Assembly (NCBI RefSeq): GCF_904849725.1
Contig: NC_058522.1
Location: forward strand, 236,505,084-236,569,083
Source: Hordeum vulgare subsp. vulgare
Taxonomy: Eukaryota; Streptophyta; Magnoliopsida; Poales; Poaceae
DNA: 64,000 nucleotides
Direction of reading: 5' to 3'
Part shown: positions 24,186-35,467 of the stretch, piece by piece
Layout of the letters: each line of letters opens with the position of its first letter
How positions within the stretch are numbered: position 1 is the first letter of the stretch
Notes under the pieces: model-generated
What the model saw: the letters and a program-made list of their open reading frames with translations, nothing else
What the model was told of the DNA's origin: nothing
Databases searched by the model: none
Position numbers and translations under genes: made by a program

Positions 24186-27100
24186 ATGGTCGGCGGCTCT
24201 ACCTCGAAGAAGACCTGATCACAGGGAGCATGGCTTGGCAGCGGGATCTCCGAAGGCCATATCGAGGCGCTCTGCCATCACCGGATGTTGCCCCCGGCCT
24301 CCCAGGTGCTGGTGCGGACCCCTGGCGCCGAGACCGCCCCAACACCCGTCGCGGGAGAGATCGTCGTTTTCGACGAGCATTTCTACACGGGCTTCGGGCT
24401 CCCGGCGAGCTCCTTCTTCTCCGAGTGGCTTCACTTCTTCGGCCTACAACCGCATCACCTGGCGCCGAATGCCAAATTGCAGATGTCGGCCTTCGTGGTC
24501 TTGTGTGAGGGCTTCCTGGGGATCGAGCCCCGCCTCGATCTTTGGCGAAGCTTGTTTTTCTTCAAGCAGCAGCCCATTGCGATGGACAAGGCCGATATGG
24601 AGAAGCTCACCGGACCGCGCCCGCTGACACCGTGCGGAGCCGCACCGGTGCATCATCGTGCGAACTCCGGCTTCCCCCAGCTGCCGCTGCAGGCGTCCAT
24701 CAAGCAGTGGCAGAAGGGCTTCTTCTACATGAAGAACGCCGACCCTGCCCAAGACGCCCTCAACATGCCCCCATTCAACATCAATCCTCCGATGAAGTTG
24801 AACTGGGGGGCGAAGTCCCCCAAGAGGATTCCCGAGGAGGCGCAGATCAGCGCCCACCTCGACATTTTGGAGAAAGGCGGCCTCCTTGGCCGCGACCTGC
24901 TCACCACCATGGTGACTCGCAGGATCCTGCCGCTGCAGAGGCGGCCCCATCTGGTCTGCCAGATGAGCGGCCGGCATGACCCCTCCCGGACATCCACCAA
25001 GAGATTCACCCCCGATGCGGTGGCGCGAGGGGTGAACCTCATTTCCATTGCCCGTATGGACGACAGTGGGAACTGGTCATGGGGGATGACCTCCTACAAC
25101 CGGTCCCGTCCGCCTCCGGTGGTAAGTGTTCTCTTATGTTCTATTCTTTGTTGTTTGTCTCGCGACTGTCCGTCTCGTTGAGCCGGCTGTCGAATCTTGT
25201 GCGTAGATGTTTGAGTGGTTGTAGGCAGCCCTCCGCCCGCCTGCTCCCGACGTGGCGGCGTCCGACGTCTCGGAGATCGAGGATGAGGGCATGATCGAGT
25301 CCCGCTCGGACTCCTCCGAAGGCTCGGAGAACGCGTTGGAGTCGGAAGGGACGGATCCGTCTGGTGAGTATCCGCGGCCCTCCGTCGCAGACTGGACGGA
25401 TGACGACGGGACTTCCTCATTCCTATCTGATGCAGCCTTCGAGGAAGACTCCGACGGGGTGGAGGAGGTCAACAGCCCGCCGCTGACGCGCGGACGACGC
25501 CAACGGGCCGAGGCGGCCAGGAAGAAGGGCAAGGGTGCCACAGCTTCCAGGCCGGCTCCTAAGCGCCCGACGATGGGTCCTCTAGCTAGAGCACGGGCAA
25601 GCGGAGCTAAGAAGCGCCATGGTGGTGGCAGGAGGCAGGTGCCCATCGTCGCAGGGTAAGGGTTCCTCCCCCTTTTGTTCATTTGTCTTGTGCGAAGCTC
25701 TCTTTCTTAAAAACGTCGCCCGGCAGAGAGGTGGAGGACGTGGAGGAAGACACCGCCTCCGCAGTCGAGCGGGCCGGATGGGCATCCGCTGACGCTGCCC
25801 AGGGGGAGCTTGAGGAGCAATCCAAGCGCCGGTGGGACGTGGCCGCGGGGAAAACGGCCGAGGGCCAATCTCGCCCCAGCCGGGTCGAGAAGCCGGTGGA
25901 GAAGCGTACGAAGGCTAGACATGAACCCTCCGCGCATGCTCGCGTGGAGGACCCAGCTAGCGAGGTGGCTCTGAGGCGCTCCCCGAGGGCTGAGGAGGCC
26001 CAGACCTCCGAGCCGGACGCATGTGCACCTGTGGACCTAGAGGAGATCCCTGACTCCCCCAGGGCCGAGGCAGCGCCCAACGCGCCATAACTGATCCTGG
26101 ACGCGCCAGACGTGGCCCCTGATGCACCACGGGTGACCATGGATGCGCCGGACGCGGCCCATCCACCTCCAGCTGAGGAGGCAGCGCTGGCCGGGACATC
26201 GGCGGAGCCGGTCGCCGTGCCGGCACCTGGAGCCGTCCCCATCGTTGTCCCCCACCACGGTCCGGCTGCGCTGGGAGGTGGTGCCCGGGTCGGGAGCCCG
26301 CCGATGAAGTCTTGGCGAGCGGCCAACCTGGCACGCCCGCGACTGCCCGCAGGCACCGCGCTCCACGGCGCCCGGAGCTGGTGTCGATGTTTTCCAGCAA
26401 CCGGTTCAAGGTGGACCAGTTGGCCCGCGTGGTGGCCGGCGATTTGGAGCGCGTGGAGTATCGCACGAGGGTAAGTGCCTCATCTTGATCTTCTATTTTT
26501 TACTTTTCATCTTCTTGCATCAGTGGGGGCGCGCCAGCGCACCCACTCGGTATAGCCCCCGAGAATCAGGCCGACCAAGCATCGGCCGGGTCGAATCTCT
26601 TTGAGCTTGTCTTCTTGCTTTGCTTTTTTAGTTGGGGCGCGCTAGCGCACCCACTGGGTGTAGCCCCAGAGAATCGGGCTGGTTATGACTTAACCCGGCC
26701 GAATCTCACTTCTACTTCTTCTTTGGTTTGCAGGATCTTTATGATGCCCAGGTGCAGGCTTATAGGAGCTGCGGGCTCAGAACCAGGCGGCCGATGTCCA
26801 GGTTGCCGAGCTCCAAGCCGGCTGGGCAAAGTCGTCGTGGAGCGGGACGCCCTACGTGACGCAGCTGGACGGCTCCAGGAGCAGCTGGCTCTTCTCCAGA
26901 CGGAGAAGAAGGAGCTCGAGGTGGCCAGCCGGGTCGAGCTGGAGCAGCTACGTGCCTCTCTGCAGGAGAAGGATGCCTCCCATACTACCGACGTGGAAGG
27001 CCTCGCGTCGGCCCATCTCGGGGAGATGAAGCTCAAGGACGCCGCCTTGAGGGAGAAGGAGGAGGCCCTTGTCCGGAAGTAGACGCAGTTGGGCAAGGCC

Positions 27101-28034
27101 CTGGACTCTGCGGCGACCCTCCAGGAGGAAGTTGCCCGCCTTACTCAAGCGAGCAAGGTGCGGGAGCTCAAGGTCCTGGAGAACGCTCATGAGACCGATG
27201 GCGCCTTCCATCGTGAGTCTTATTTTTGTTTTGTCTTGAAATTTCTTGTCCGTCTCCTCTTCTTACTCGTTTTTACACCCTGTCCCCGTCTCAGGCCTCT
27301 TCCCTGAGACCCAGGGCGCAGCCGACACGGCCGTCAAGGTGACCTGTGAGGAGCGCCGCGCGGCTGGGCAGGAGGCAGATGCTACCTCCGGCTGGAGCAT
27401 GGAGGAGATTGGAGTGGGCCTCAGGGCCCGCCTACGCGTCCTCGGCGAGTCTGTGGCTCGGCTCCAGGTCGCAGGCTCGTCGATGGTGGCGGCCCTGTGG
27501 CCGGATGGCGTGGAGCCAGCGTCGATGAGCCGGCTCGCCCGCCGGCTTGCGGCTGGCGAGGATCGCCTTGACGCCTGGTGCGCTTCGGATGAGCGTGCTG
27601 GAGCCTACATGGCCCTGCGCTTGGCCAAGTCCTGGTATCGAAATCTGGACTTGAGCAAGCTCGTCGCTCAGCCCGACGGCTCGGAGGCAGAGCTGCAAGC
27701 TGTGGAGGAGGCGTTGCGCGTGAGGGCCAGCGACATGGCCACGTACGCCGCTTGGGATGAGCTCAACTTGGAGCGGGGTGGAGGCAGCGATGTGATCCAT
27801 GAGGATCTACATGGCCTTTAGCCTTATGACATCGATGGCAGCTCCGACGAGACGGCCCACGAGGTGGATAACGATGCCGCCTCCAGCGGCGCGGCGTACG
27901 CCGACTCTGTTGCGGACGGAGCCGGGAGCCCACGCGGAGGAGACAACGCAACCGCCTCGGGAGCAGCCGGCGATGGTGAAACCACCACTTCAGGAGCAAC
28001 AACCGGGGCGATCGATGAGGCCGCAGCCCCGTAG
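24186..28034 (+). pseudogene. Antisense gene (aORF) of the Tat-type element, five predicted exons, degraded
   Basis: Predicted exons: 24186-25121, 25225-25655, 25727-26470, 26734-27212 and 27295-28034 (TAG at 28032), about 1,110 codons. All introns are GT-AG. Introns 1 and 2 join in frame: exon 1 ends on a full codon, and exon 2 ends with two bases completed by exon 3. Exon 1 encodes a conserved domain (EIVVFDEHFYTGFGLPASS, then GLQPHHLAPNAKLQMSAF) that resembles what Pfam calls a putative gypsy-type transposon domain. Exons 2-3 are acidic and low-complexity, and exon 4 is a coiled coil (VERDALRDAAGRLQEQLALL and following). Damage: TGA 24216, TAA 26088, TAG 27080, TAG 27819, and frameshifts near 26330 and 26820. 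The function of such antisense genes is unknown; a nuclear or structural role is guesswork. Confidence 0.75.
26522..26655 (+). repeat. Two near-identical hairpins in intron 3 of the antisense gene
   Basis: Two 26-nt hairpin-forming units lie at 26522-26547 and 26630-26655. In the first, the arms AGTGGGGGCGC and GCGCACCCACT pair with one mismatch around a 4-nt loop. The second has two mismatches. About 24 further downstream bases are also similar (tagcccc.gagaatc.ggc), so the repeat unit is about 50 bp at a 108-bp interval. Confidence 0.65.
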
Positions 28035-28749
28035 CCGGTGTCCTGTTTTCGTTGTCTGAAATTATTTTGTCAGTCCAACAGTTCCACCCACTGGGGGGTG
28101 TAATGAACCTCGGCCATCGTCTAATGCATTTTGAATGTATGTATTCAGCATTATATTCGTATTGCCATGCGTGTTGTTTTATATCTTTATCTTTTGATTC
28201 CTGGTTGACTTCTTTTTCCCCAATCCCTATATTCCCAATTTTCCACCCCCGCCAGCCCGACAGTCGGGAGCCGGTTTGTGACTTGGTCGAGGTTTCCGGC
28301 CTTAGAATACAAGACTTAGTTTTTTCCAAGCCATCAAGACTTAAAGGTTCAGACATAAACCAGCAGAGGCCGGCTAGAATGAGGTCGTAAAATAGATCAA
28401 GCCAACCCGAGTCGACAACCTTTTTGTAGTCAAACTTTGCATGCATCCGTCCTTACCTGGCATCGCCTCGCTAGCCGGACGGCCGGGAGACGGTCTGCAG
28501 CTGTTACGAGGTGACCAGGGATCGGTTCGGCATACACTATGTGTTCTTCTACAACGTAAGGAAGGCGTCCGGGCGGCTAGCGAGCCCCCGAGATGATTAT
28601 AGCCAAAAGGGGCATCGCAGAGTGAGCACTCTAGACATGAACTTAAAAAGAAGCATGAGGCATGCTCTTTTCATTGCATTCATTGGGAATCCCTGAAGAG
28701 GGAGAAAGATACATATGTACATGCTCTTTCCGTGTTTGATACTTTCCTT
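28035..28749. other. Convergent intergenic spacer in the Tat-type element
   Basis: Lies between the end of the plus-strand antisense gene (28034) and the end of minus-strand pol (28750). No domain is recognisable. The two transcription units converge here, so their 3' ends could overlap. Confidence 0.5.
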
Positions 28750-29880
28750 CTAGTAGTAGAACGGGCGAAGCAACGCCGCGTTCCATGGACGTTTCGTCTC
28801 GTGGCCGGACTTGTACCTCTTGCCCTTCCTTGGCTTTTGGGCATCGATCAAGTAGTATGCGTTGTTGTGCAATGCCCTACTGATGATGAAGGGTCCCTCC
28901 CATGGGGATGAGAGCTTGTGCTGGCCGGTGGTGCGCCGGATTCTTCTGAGGACCAAGTCTCCATCTCTGAAAGAGAGAGGCTTGATCTTCTTGTTGTGGT
29001 AGTATCTCAGCTTTTGTTGATAGATGGCCGTCCGACTCAGGGCCAAGTCCCTTGATTCCTCAAGGAGGTCAACACCGTCTTCTCTTGCCTCCTTCGCCTC
29101 CGTTTCCGTGTACAGGGTGACCCGAGGCGAGTCAAACTCGATATCCGTAGGGATAATGGCCTCGGACCCATATACAAGGAAGAACGGAGTGAAGCCGGTC
29201 GACCGGTTGGGCGTGGTGCGGAGGCTCCATAGTACAGCCGACAGTTATTCGATCTAGCAGCTGGCCGACCTGACAAGTGGTGCCACCAATCTTGGCTTGA
29301 TGCCGGCCAGGATCAGGCCGTTGGCCCTCTCCACTTGGCCATTTGACTGGGGAAGTGCCACTGACGCCAAGTTGGGCCGGATGCCTACCTTGGAGCAGTA
29401 GAGCGCCAGACCGCCTTTGGCGAAGTTGGCGCTGTTGTCGGTGATGATGTTCTGGGGGACGCCATATCGAACAGAGATGTCCGTGATGAACTTGACAGTC
29501 GTGGGGACATCAAGCTTCTTGATAGGTCTGGCCTCGATCCACTTGGTGAATTTTTCGACGGCTACCAAGAGATGGGTCATGCCACCACGAGCCGTCTTCA
29601 AGGGCCCCACCATGTCTAACCCCCAGACGGCGAAAGGCCATGACAGGGGGATGGTTTTGAGGGCCGAAGGCGGCATGTGGCTCTTTGCGCTAAAGAATTG
29701 GCAGCCTTCGCATTTGTCGACCAGATCCACGGCCTCCTCGAGGGCCGTGGGCCAGTAGAATCTGTGGCGGAACGCCCCGGCCACCAGGGTTCTAGAGACG
29801 GCATGATGCCCGCACTCCCCCTGGTGAATGTCTCTGAGGATCTCGTGTCCTATTTCTGATTCGACGCGGCGCTGGAACAC
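28750..29880 (-). pseudogene. Integrase of the Tat-type element
   Basis: One frame from 29880 to TAG at 28752, interrupted by TAG at 29256-29254 and TAA at 29247-29245. The N-terminal zinc-binding part shows HQGECGHH then CEGCQFF (HHCC). The catalytic core keeps all three acidic residues: GLDMVGP, TDNSANF and GQVERAN. The C-terminal part (from 29046) has the DNA-binding fold residues DGDLVLRR and SSPWEGPF and ends LLRPFYY. Integrase would insert the cDNA into nuclear DNA. A frameshift near 29885 separates it from the upstream linker. Confidence 0.88.
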
Positions 29881-29885
29881 GCTCA

Positions 29886-30514
29886 GTCATGCTACGCCGA
29901 ACCAACTCGTGATTGATGATAGCGTAGGATGTAGATCTGCGTTGGATCTGCCTCGCCTCCGCCTCGTCTTGAGGAAGCTCCCCGCGAAGGAGGAAGGCCA
30001 AGATGGGTTGAGCCCATGACGGAGCCGACACAAGGGCTGGCTCCACCTCTACCTGACTGTTAGGGGCTGCTGCAGCCCCCGCTCTTGGTGAAGGAGTAGT
30101 CGTGGGCTCGAGACGAGGTGTCTCTGGTGCCGCCGTGGCTGCTGGCTTGCCATCTACCTCCATGACGTCCACCCACTGGGTGTTGAGACGACGTGATTCG
30201 AGGCAGGGCGGAGCCGGAATTGTTGTTGTAGCTGGTGTCGCTATTGGAGTCGGCATGGCCAGCATAACCGACACGGGAGCTATAGCCGGTGTAGCTGGTG
30301 GAGCCGACGACGCTTGCACCGAAGTTTGAGCCGGTGCCGCAGTTGGAATCGGCATGGCCAGCATAGCCGGCACAGGAGCTGTAGCTGCCATAGCTGGTGG
30401 AGCCGACAACGCTTGCACCGAAGAATCAGCCGGCACGAAGATTGATGCCGACTCTGGAAACGGTCTGATAGACGGCTTGTGGAGCTGCTCAAGGGAGACG
30501 CCGGTTGGGATAGC
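29886..30514 (-). pseudogene. Ala/Pro-rich linker between RNase H and integrase, with 33-residue repeat
   Basis: The same frame as RNase H continues after the TAG at 30517. It is dominated by Ala, Pro, Thr and Val (SSAPPAT and MLAMP motifs). It contains two tandem copies of a 33-residue unit, seen in DNA as a 99-bp period: ggcatggccagcata at 30252 and 30351, and tagctggtggagccgac at 30292 and 30391. The last part (PSWAQPILAFLLRGELPQDE) is the usual Tat-type pre-integrase stretch. No catalytic function is expected. Confidence 0.7.
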
Positions 30515-31027
30515 CTATCGCATGGAGCCAATCTTGGCCAGTATATCAGCCACCTCGTTGTCTGCTCTGGGACCATGGTGGAATTCGCAGCCCTCGAAGG
30601 GGCCGCTGAGCTGCTGGATGAGGAAGCGGTAGCTTGCCATGTTGGCGTCCCTGGCGTCCCATTCGCCAGAAACTTGCTGCAGCACCAAGTCTGAGTCGCC
30701 GAAGCATATGAGCCGCCGGATGCCAATCTCCTTGGTGAGCGGGAGGCCGTGAGCAAGTGCTTCGTACTCGGCGACGTTATTGGAGGCGGCGAAGTGGATC
30801 TGGAGGGCATACTTGAGCTGGTCTCCTTTTGGAGATGTCAAGACGATGCCGGCTCCCAGACCGGTCCACATCTTTGAGCCGTCGAAGTGCATCCGCCAAT
30901 GCATAGAGTCTGGAGGTGGCGGCTCGAACTGGATTCCGGCCCAGTCGACTAAGAAGTCGGCCACCACCTGAGATTTGATGGCGGTGCGAGGCTCGTAGCG
31001 GATATCGTAGTCCGCCATGGCGATGGA
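30515..31027 (-). pseudogene. RNase H of the Tat-type element
   Basis: Frame open from 31018 to TAG at 30517. All four acidic positions can be seen: HFDGSK, AEYEALAHGL, CFGDSDLVLQQV and NEVADILAKIGS. It would degrade the RNA strand of the RNA-DNA hybrid during reverse transcription. It is in frame with RT, from which a TAG at 31030-31028 separates it. Preserved acidic residues next to flanking stops suggest recent inactivation. Confidence 0.88.
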
Positions 31028-32331
31028 CTACTTGGCGATCCTGCCTGTTGCATCACGGTTGCCCATGATTTCTGAAAGTGGAGCAGTGCTCACCAGAGTG
31101 ATAGCATGCTCTTGGAAGTATTGCTTCAACTTCTTTGGAGCAAGGTAAACACCATAACACATTTTTTGGTAGTGGGGATAGTTCTGTTTGGAGGCGGACA
31201 AGACCTCACTGAGGTAGTAGACAGGGCGCTGCACTAACAGTACCTTGCCCTCCTCCTTGCGTTGAACTACCAACACTACACTAACCTCGCGAGTGGTCGC
31301 TGCAATGTATATGAGTATGGGTTCCTTTTCGGCCGGCGCTGCCAATATTGGCAGGCTCGAGATGACCCGCTTGAGGTCGCGGAAGGCTTCGTCCGCCTGG
31401 TCGTTCCACTCGAATTTCGTCATCTTTTTCATGAGCTGGTAGAGTGGAAGGGCCTTCTCGTCGAGCCGACTGACGAACCAGCTAAGGGATGCCAGGCAGC
31501 CGGCGAACTTCTGGACGTCTAGGATCCGAGTCGGCCGCACCATCCGCTCGATGGTGCCGATCTTCTCGGGGTTCGCCTCGATGCCACGAGCGGACACGAA
31601 GAACCCCAAGAGTTTAGCGTCTGGGACCCCAAAGAGGCACTTCTCTGGGTTGAGCCGTATCTTATACTCGCGCAGGTTGGCGAACGTCTCCCGCAGATCG
31701 TCGAGGAGGCTGAAGTGCTGCTTCGTCTTGACGACGATGTCATCCACATAGATGTGGATGTTTCTGCCGATCTGTGGCAGTACGCACTAATGCATGCAGC
31801 GTTGGAACCTCGTACCAGCGTTCTTCAGACCGAACGTCATGGTGGTGTAGCAGTAGGCCCCAAAGGGCATGATGAAGGAGGTCTTCAGGCGATCAGTTGG
31901 ATCCAGCTGGATTTGATGATAGCCTGAATAAGCATCCAGAAATGACAGTAGTTCGCAACCTGCAGTGGAGTCGATCACTTGATCTATTCTAGGCAACGCG
32001 AAAGGGTCTTTCGGACAGGCCTTATTCAAGCTAGTGTAGTCGATACACATTTGCCAAGTGTTGTTCTTTTCAGCACCAGGACTGGATTAGCTAACCAGCC
32101 TGGGTGGAAAACCTCCATGATGAAGCCGGCTGCAAGGAGCTGGGTAATCTATTCTCCAATTGTGTGCTGCTTCCCCTCGGAGAAGCGGCACAAAGGTTGT
32201 TTTACCGGTTTTGCATCCGATCGCACGTGAAGTTTGTGCTCGGCGTACTTCCTTGGAACACCCGGCATGTATTTGGGGGACCATGCGAAGATGTCTCGAT
32301 TCTCAAGGAGGAAGTAAACGAGCTTGCCTTG
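31028..32331 (-). pseudogene. Reverse transcriptase of the Tat-type element
   Basis: Fingers lie in one frame (32331 to about 32066: KYMPGVPRKYAEHKLHV, then a TAG at 32151-32149). A frameshift follows near 32065. The palm is in a second frame from 32050, with DPFALPRIDQVIDSTAG, SFLDAYSGYHQI, a TAG at 31789-31787, and then the catalytic box YVDDIVVKT (about 31765-31740). The thumb and connection run to 31030. The enzyme would copy element RNA into cDNA in cytoplasmic particles. Catalytic aspartates are present, but the frame is not continuous. Confidence 0.88.
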
Positions 32332-33531
32332 CTATTTGGGCCTGAGGCCAGCCCCGATGGTGACGCACTGCTTGGGGTTTGCAGGGTCGAGTGGCACCTG
32401 CTTGGTTTCTTTGGCCGGCTTGAAGGAGCCCTCGCCGGCCGACTGGGACGGAGGAGAAGGAATCGCCGGCTGCTCGGTAGCCTGGGCCACGAGCCGGTCG
32501 ATCTGCTGCTTCTCCTCGGCAATCACCAGGGCGTCGATGAGGCGGCTGCTATCTTGGGCGCACTCGAGCGACTTCTTGTAGTCGCCAGCAATGGTGATGA
32601 TGCCCTTTGGACCCGGCATCTTCATCTTCAGGTAGGCGTAATGCGGGATAGCCATGAACTTGGCCAGAGCCGGTCTGCCCAGCAGTGCGTGATACGCGCT
32701 GTTGAGGTCCACTACCTCGAACCATATGGACTCTCGGTGGAAGTGAGGCTTGTCGCCGAAGAGGACGTCCAGCTGGATTTTGCCGATAGGCGAGCAGGAC
32801 TGCCTAGGCACGATGTCGTGGAATATAGTGCTGGTTGGCAGGACGTCCGTCTCCTTGAGCCCGAGCTTGTGGAGAGTGTCAAGGTAGAGGATGTTGATGC
32901 TGCTGCCGCCGTCCACCAGCACCCGGGAGAACCGACAGGTGAGCCTCTTGGAGGCAAAGGTGGGGTCGAGGACGAGCGTGTATGAGCCCGGGTTGGGCAT
33001 CACCGCGGGATGGTCCACCCGGCTCCATGTGATTGGTCTGTCAGACCAATGCATGTATTGGGGAACCAGGGGAACCGTAGCATTCACCTCGTGCCGTCTC
33101 TGGTGCAGGCTATGCTTGTCGTCGCCTTCACTGGTGAAGATGATGAATGCTCCGTCTTGATGGGGGTAGTCGTCGTGGAGGCGACCGTCGTCGCGAGGCG
33201 GCGGTGGTGGAGCCGGAGCAGGACCAGGAGTTGGGGCATGAGGCGCAGCCAGCGCACCTGGGGCAGCTGGCAGGCCATCCCCTTGCGACAGCCGGCGCGC
33301 GAAGCTGCACTGTCGAAGGGTGTGGGTGGATGGCTCAGCCCCAGAATGTATCTTGCAGGGGGCATCAAGCAGATGCTTGAAGGTCTGCTTGGGCAGCCAG
33401 TTTGCATTGCCCCTGTTGGGACGCTTCCGCTCAGGGCCGGCTTGAGGAGCCCACGTCTCGCCCTCCACACTGGCTACCAACTTGTTGTTGGAGCACGAAT
33501 CCATATGATTCGCCTTGCGCTTGTTGTTGTT
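32332..33531 (-). pseudogene. Protease region of the Tat-type element
   Basis: Same frame as gag, from the TAG at 33534-33532 to the TAG at 32334-32332. The protease active site reads RVLVDGGSSINILY (about 32935-32895), with Asp-Gly-Gly in place of Asp-Ser/Thr-Gly, as is common in Tat elements. HALLGRPALAKFMAIPHYAYLKMK follows in the protease-RT connector (about 32690-32620). An upstream proline-rich stretch (APAPPPPPRDDG) separates it from gag. It would cleave the polyprotein. Confidence 0.82.
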
Positions 33532-35364
33532 CTAGCCGCCTCGACCGTCATCGGCCGGCTTGCTAGTAGCCGGCATGGAGACAGCCTTGTCAGAGGCGGT
33601 CTTCTTGACTCGCATCGCCGAGTCGGCCGTGGCATACTTGTCCACCTTGGCCATGAACACCGCCAGAGAGGTGGGCTCGGAGCACATGAGCTTGTGCTTG
33701 AGCAGAGTGTCGTCTCGGCAGCCGTCAATGAAGTACTGGATGGCATGTACCTCATGCACCCCCTCACAGGAGTTGCGGACCTCCGTCCGCCGAGTGACAT
33801 AGTCGCGAAGGGGTTCGTCAGGCCTCTGGACGCACATGGCCAGCTCGCGAGGACGGCCAGGGCGCTTGTAGGTGCCAGTGAAGTTGTGGACGAATGCCTT
33901 CTCGAATTCCACCCACGAGTTGACGCTACCGGCTGGAAGGCTGTTAAGCCAAGTCCGAGCCAAGCCGGCCAACATGAGTGGCACGTAGCGGACTGCTACG
34001 TGCTTGTTGCCCCAGGCAATGCCGACGGCTATGGTGTAGTCGATCAGCCAGTCCTCTAGATTGGCGGTGCCATTGTACTTGGGTGTGTCCCGAGCCAAGC
34101 TGAAGCCTCGGGGGAATGGCTCCCCTCGGATCCGGGGGCCATAGCAGGCCGGACCGATGGGACCGTCCTCCTCCACGAGGGCTGACTGGGCCAAGGTGAT
34201 GAGACGCCTACGGGCGTCCTGGTCACCCTGGGGAATGCGAGTGCCGATCCGAGCCGCGAGTGGACAAGCACCTCGTGAACCGGAAGCGTGGGTTCTCCCC
34301 GAACGAAGAACCTCACACGCCGAGTCGCTGTCGTCACCTCCGCGACGCGTGCTCGAAGTATGCTCGCTCTAGCGCTGGGTGCGCCGGTCTTGACTTCCCT
34401 CGCCCCTCCGGCCGGAGGTACGATGCGAGGAAGATCCCTTCGCGTGGTGCTGACCGCTAGGGTTGCGACGCGCTCCGGGGTTGGGCCCCGGAGACTCTGA
34501 CTGGGCCTGACTGGGGTCAAGCCGCGTCTGCTGTTCGTTGGCGGCATCAAGGGGATCCTTGACCCGCTTCTCCTGGAAGGCGAGCCCCTCGCCCTCCAAG
34601 CTTGACATTTCTTCCATGGCCAACTGCGCCACTCGCAAGTTGGCCGCAGGGGTCTCGTAGGTGGGCTGGTTGCCGCCTAAGATCTCAGCAATGAACCGGT
34701 CATGGCCGCGGACCAATCCGAGCCGGCTAGGGGCCTCGGAAATTGGAGTAAGGCCGTATGCGGAGTTATACTCGTGTTGCATGGCCTCCATCCGACGCTT
34801 TGCCGAGGCGACGACAATGCCCTCCTCCAAGATATGCTTGCGAGCCTCCTCTAGTGAGGCTCGGGCGTCATTAGGGTTTACAGAAGTGACGATGGGTGTC
34901 TTCTGGCCGGCGAGAGTGTCCTGAAGAGTATCAGCGGTGACAGCAGCAGGCTCACCAGCGTCCGCTGATGCCTTGCCATGAGCCGTGCTGGTGCTAGTGC
35001 CGATAACCATCACCTCCACGACGTTGGAGATGGCGGCAACATGGTATGGGGTGAAGAACCCCATCGACGGTGGAGGGCCGTCGAAGACGAGTTCGTTGCT
35101 GGGGTACACGTCATGTGCAGGCATATCAGCGATAGAGAGCCTGCTGAAGCTGGCGCATAGCACCTCAATGTCGAAGTCCTCGACGAAGTAGCGAGGACCG
35201 TCGTTGAGATGCAGGTCGCTAAAGAGAACGCTGAGGTTCTCCATAGCAGCGACGACGACGCTAGGAGGCGCCTCGTCATCGGAATCTTCATCCAAATCCG
35301 CATGGAGGATGGGGACGTCGATCATCATCGGTGTTGCCTCATCGAAAGTGGGCTCCATGGGCAT
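33532..35364 (-). pseudogene. Gag of the Tat-type element
   Basis: ATG at 35364 is the first in frame inside the leader; upstream codons run through the PBS and LTR. The 611-codon frame has a single TAG at 34371-34369 and ends at TAG 33534. The first half is acidic and weakly conserved. The second half is a Retrotrans_gag domain (TPKYNGTANLEDWLIDYTI, LAGLARTWLNSLPAG, FVHNFTGTY, EPLRDYVTRR). No CCHC knuckle is seen. Gag would assemble the particle around element RNA. Confidence 0.85.
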
Positions 35365-35447
35365 GCAGATCGATCCGGACGCGATGCATCTGGTGGTGTA
35401 GGTGCGGGGCCCCGCCCAGCGCGTAAAGCCAGCCGATGTTGTGATCG

Positions 35448-35465
35448 GCCCCACAGTGGGCGCCA
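35448..35465 (-). other. Primer-binding site (tRNA-Lys type)
   Basis: Minus-strand TGGCGCCCACTGTGGGGC, 2 nt from the right LTR. The 3' end of plant tRNA-Lys(CUU), as I recall it, would pair with one mismatch. It fixes the element orientation as minus. Confidence 0.75.
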
Positions 35466-35467
35466 AA

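Noticed and set aside
24444..24977. Long minus-strand open frame opposite exon 1 of the antisense gene
   Set aside because: GC-rich coding DNA gives long shadow frames. The plus-strand frame has the conserved domain and consistent splice phases.
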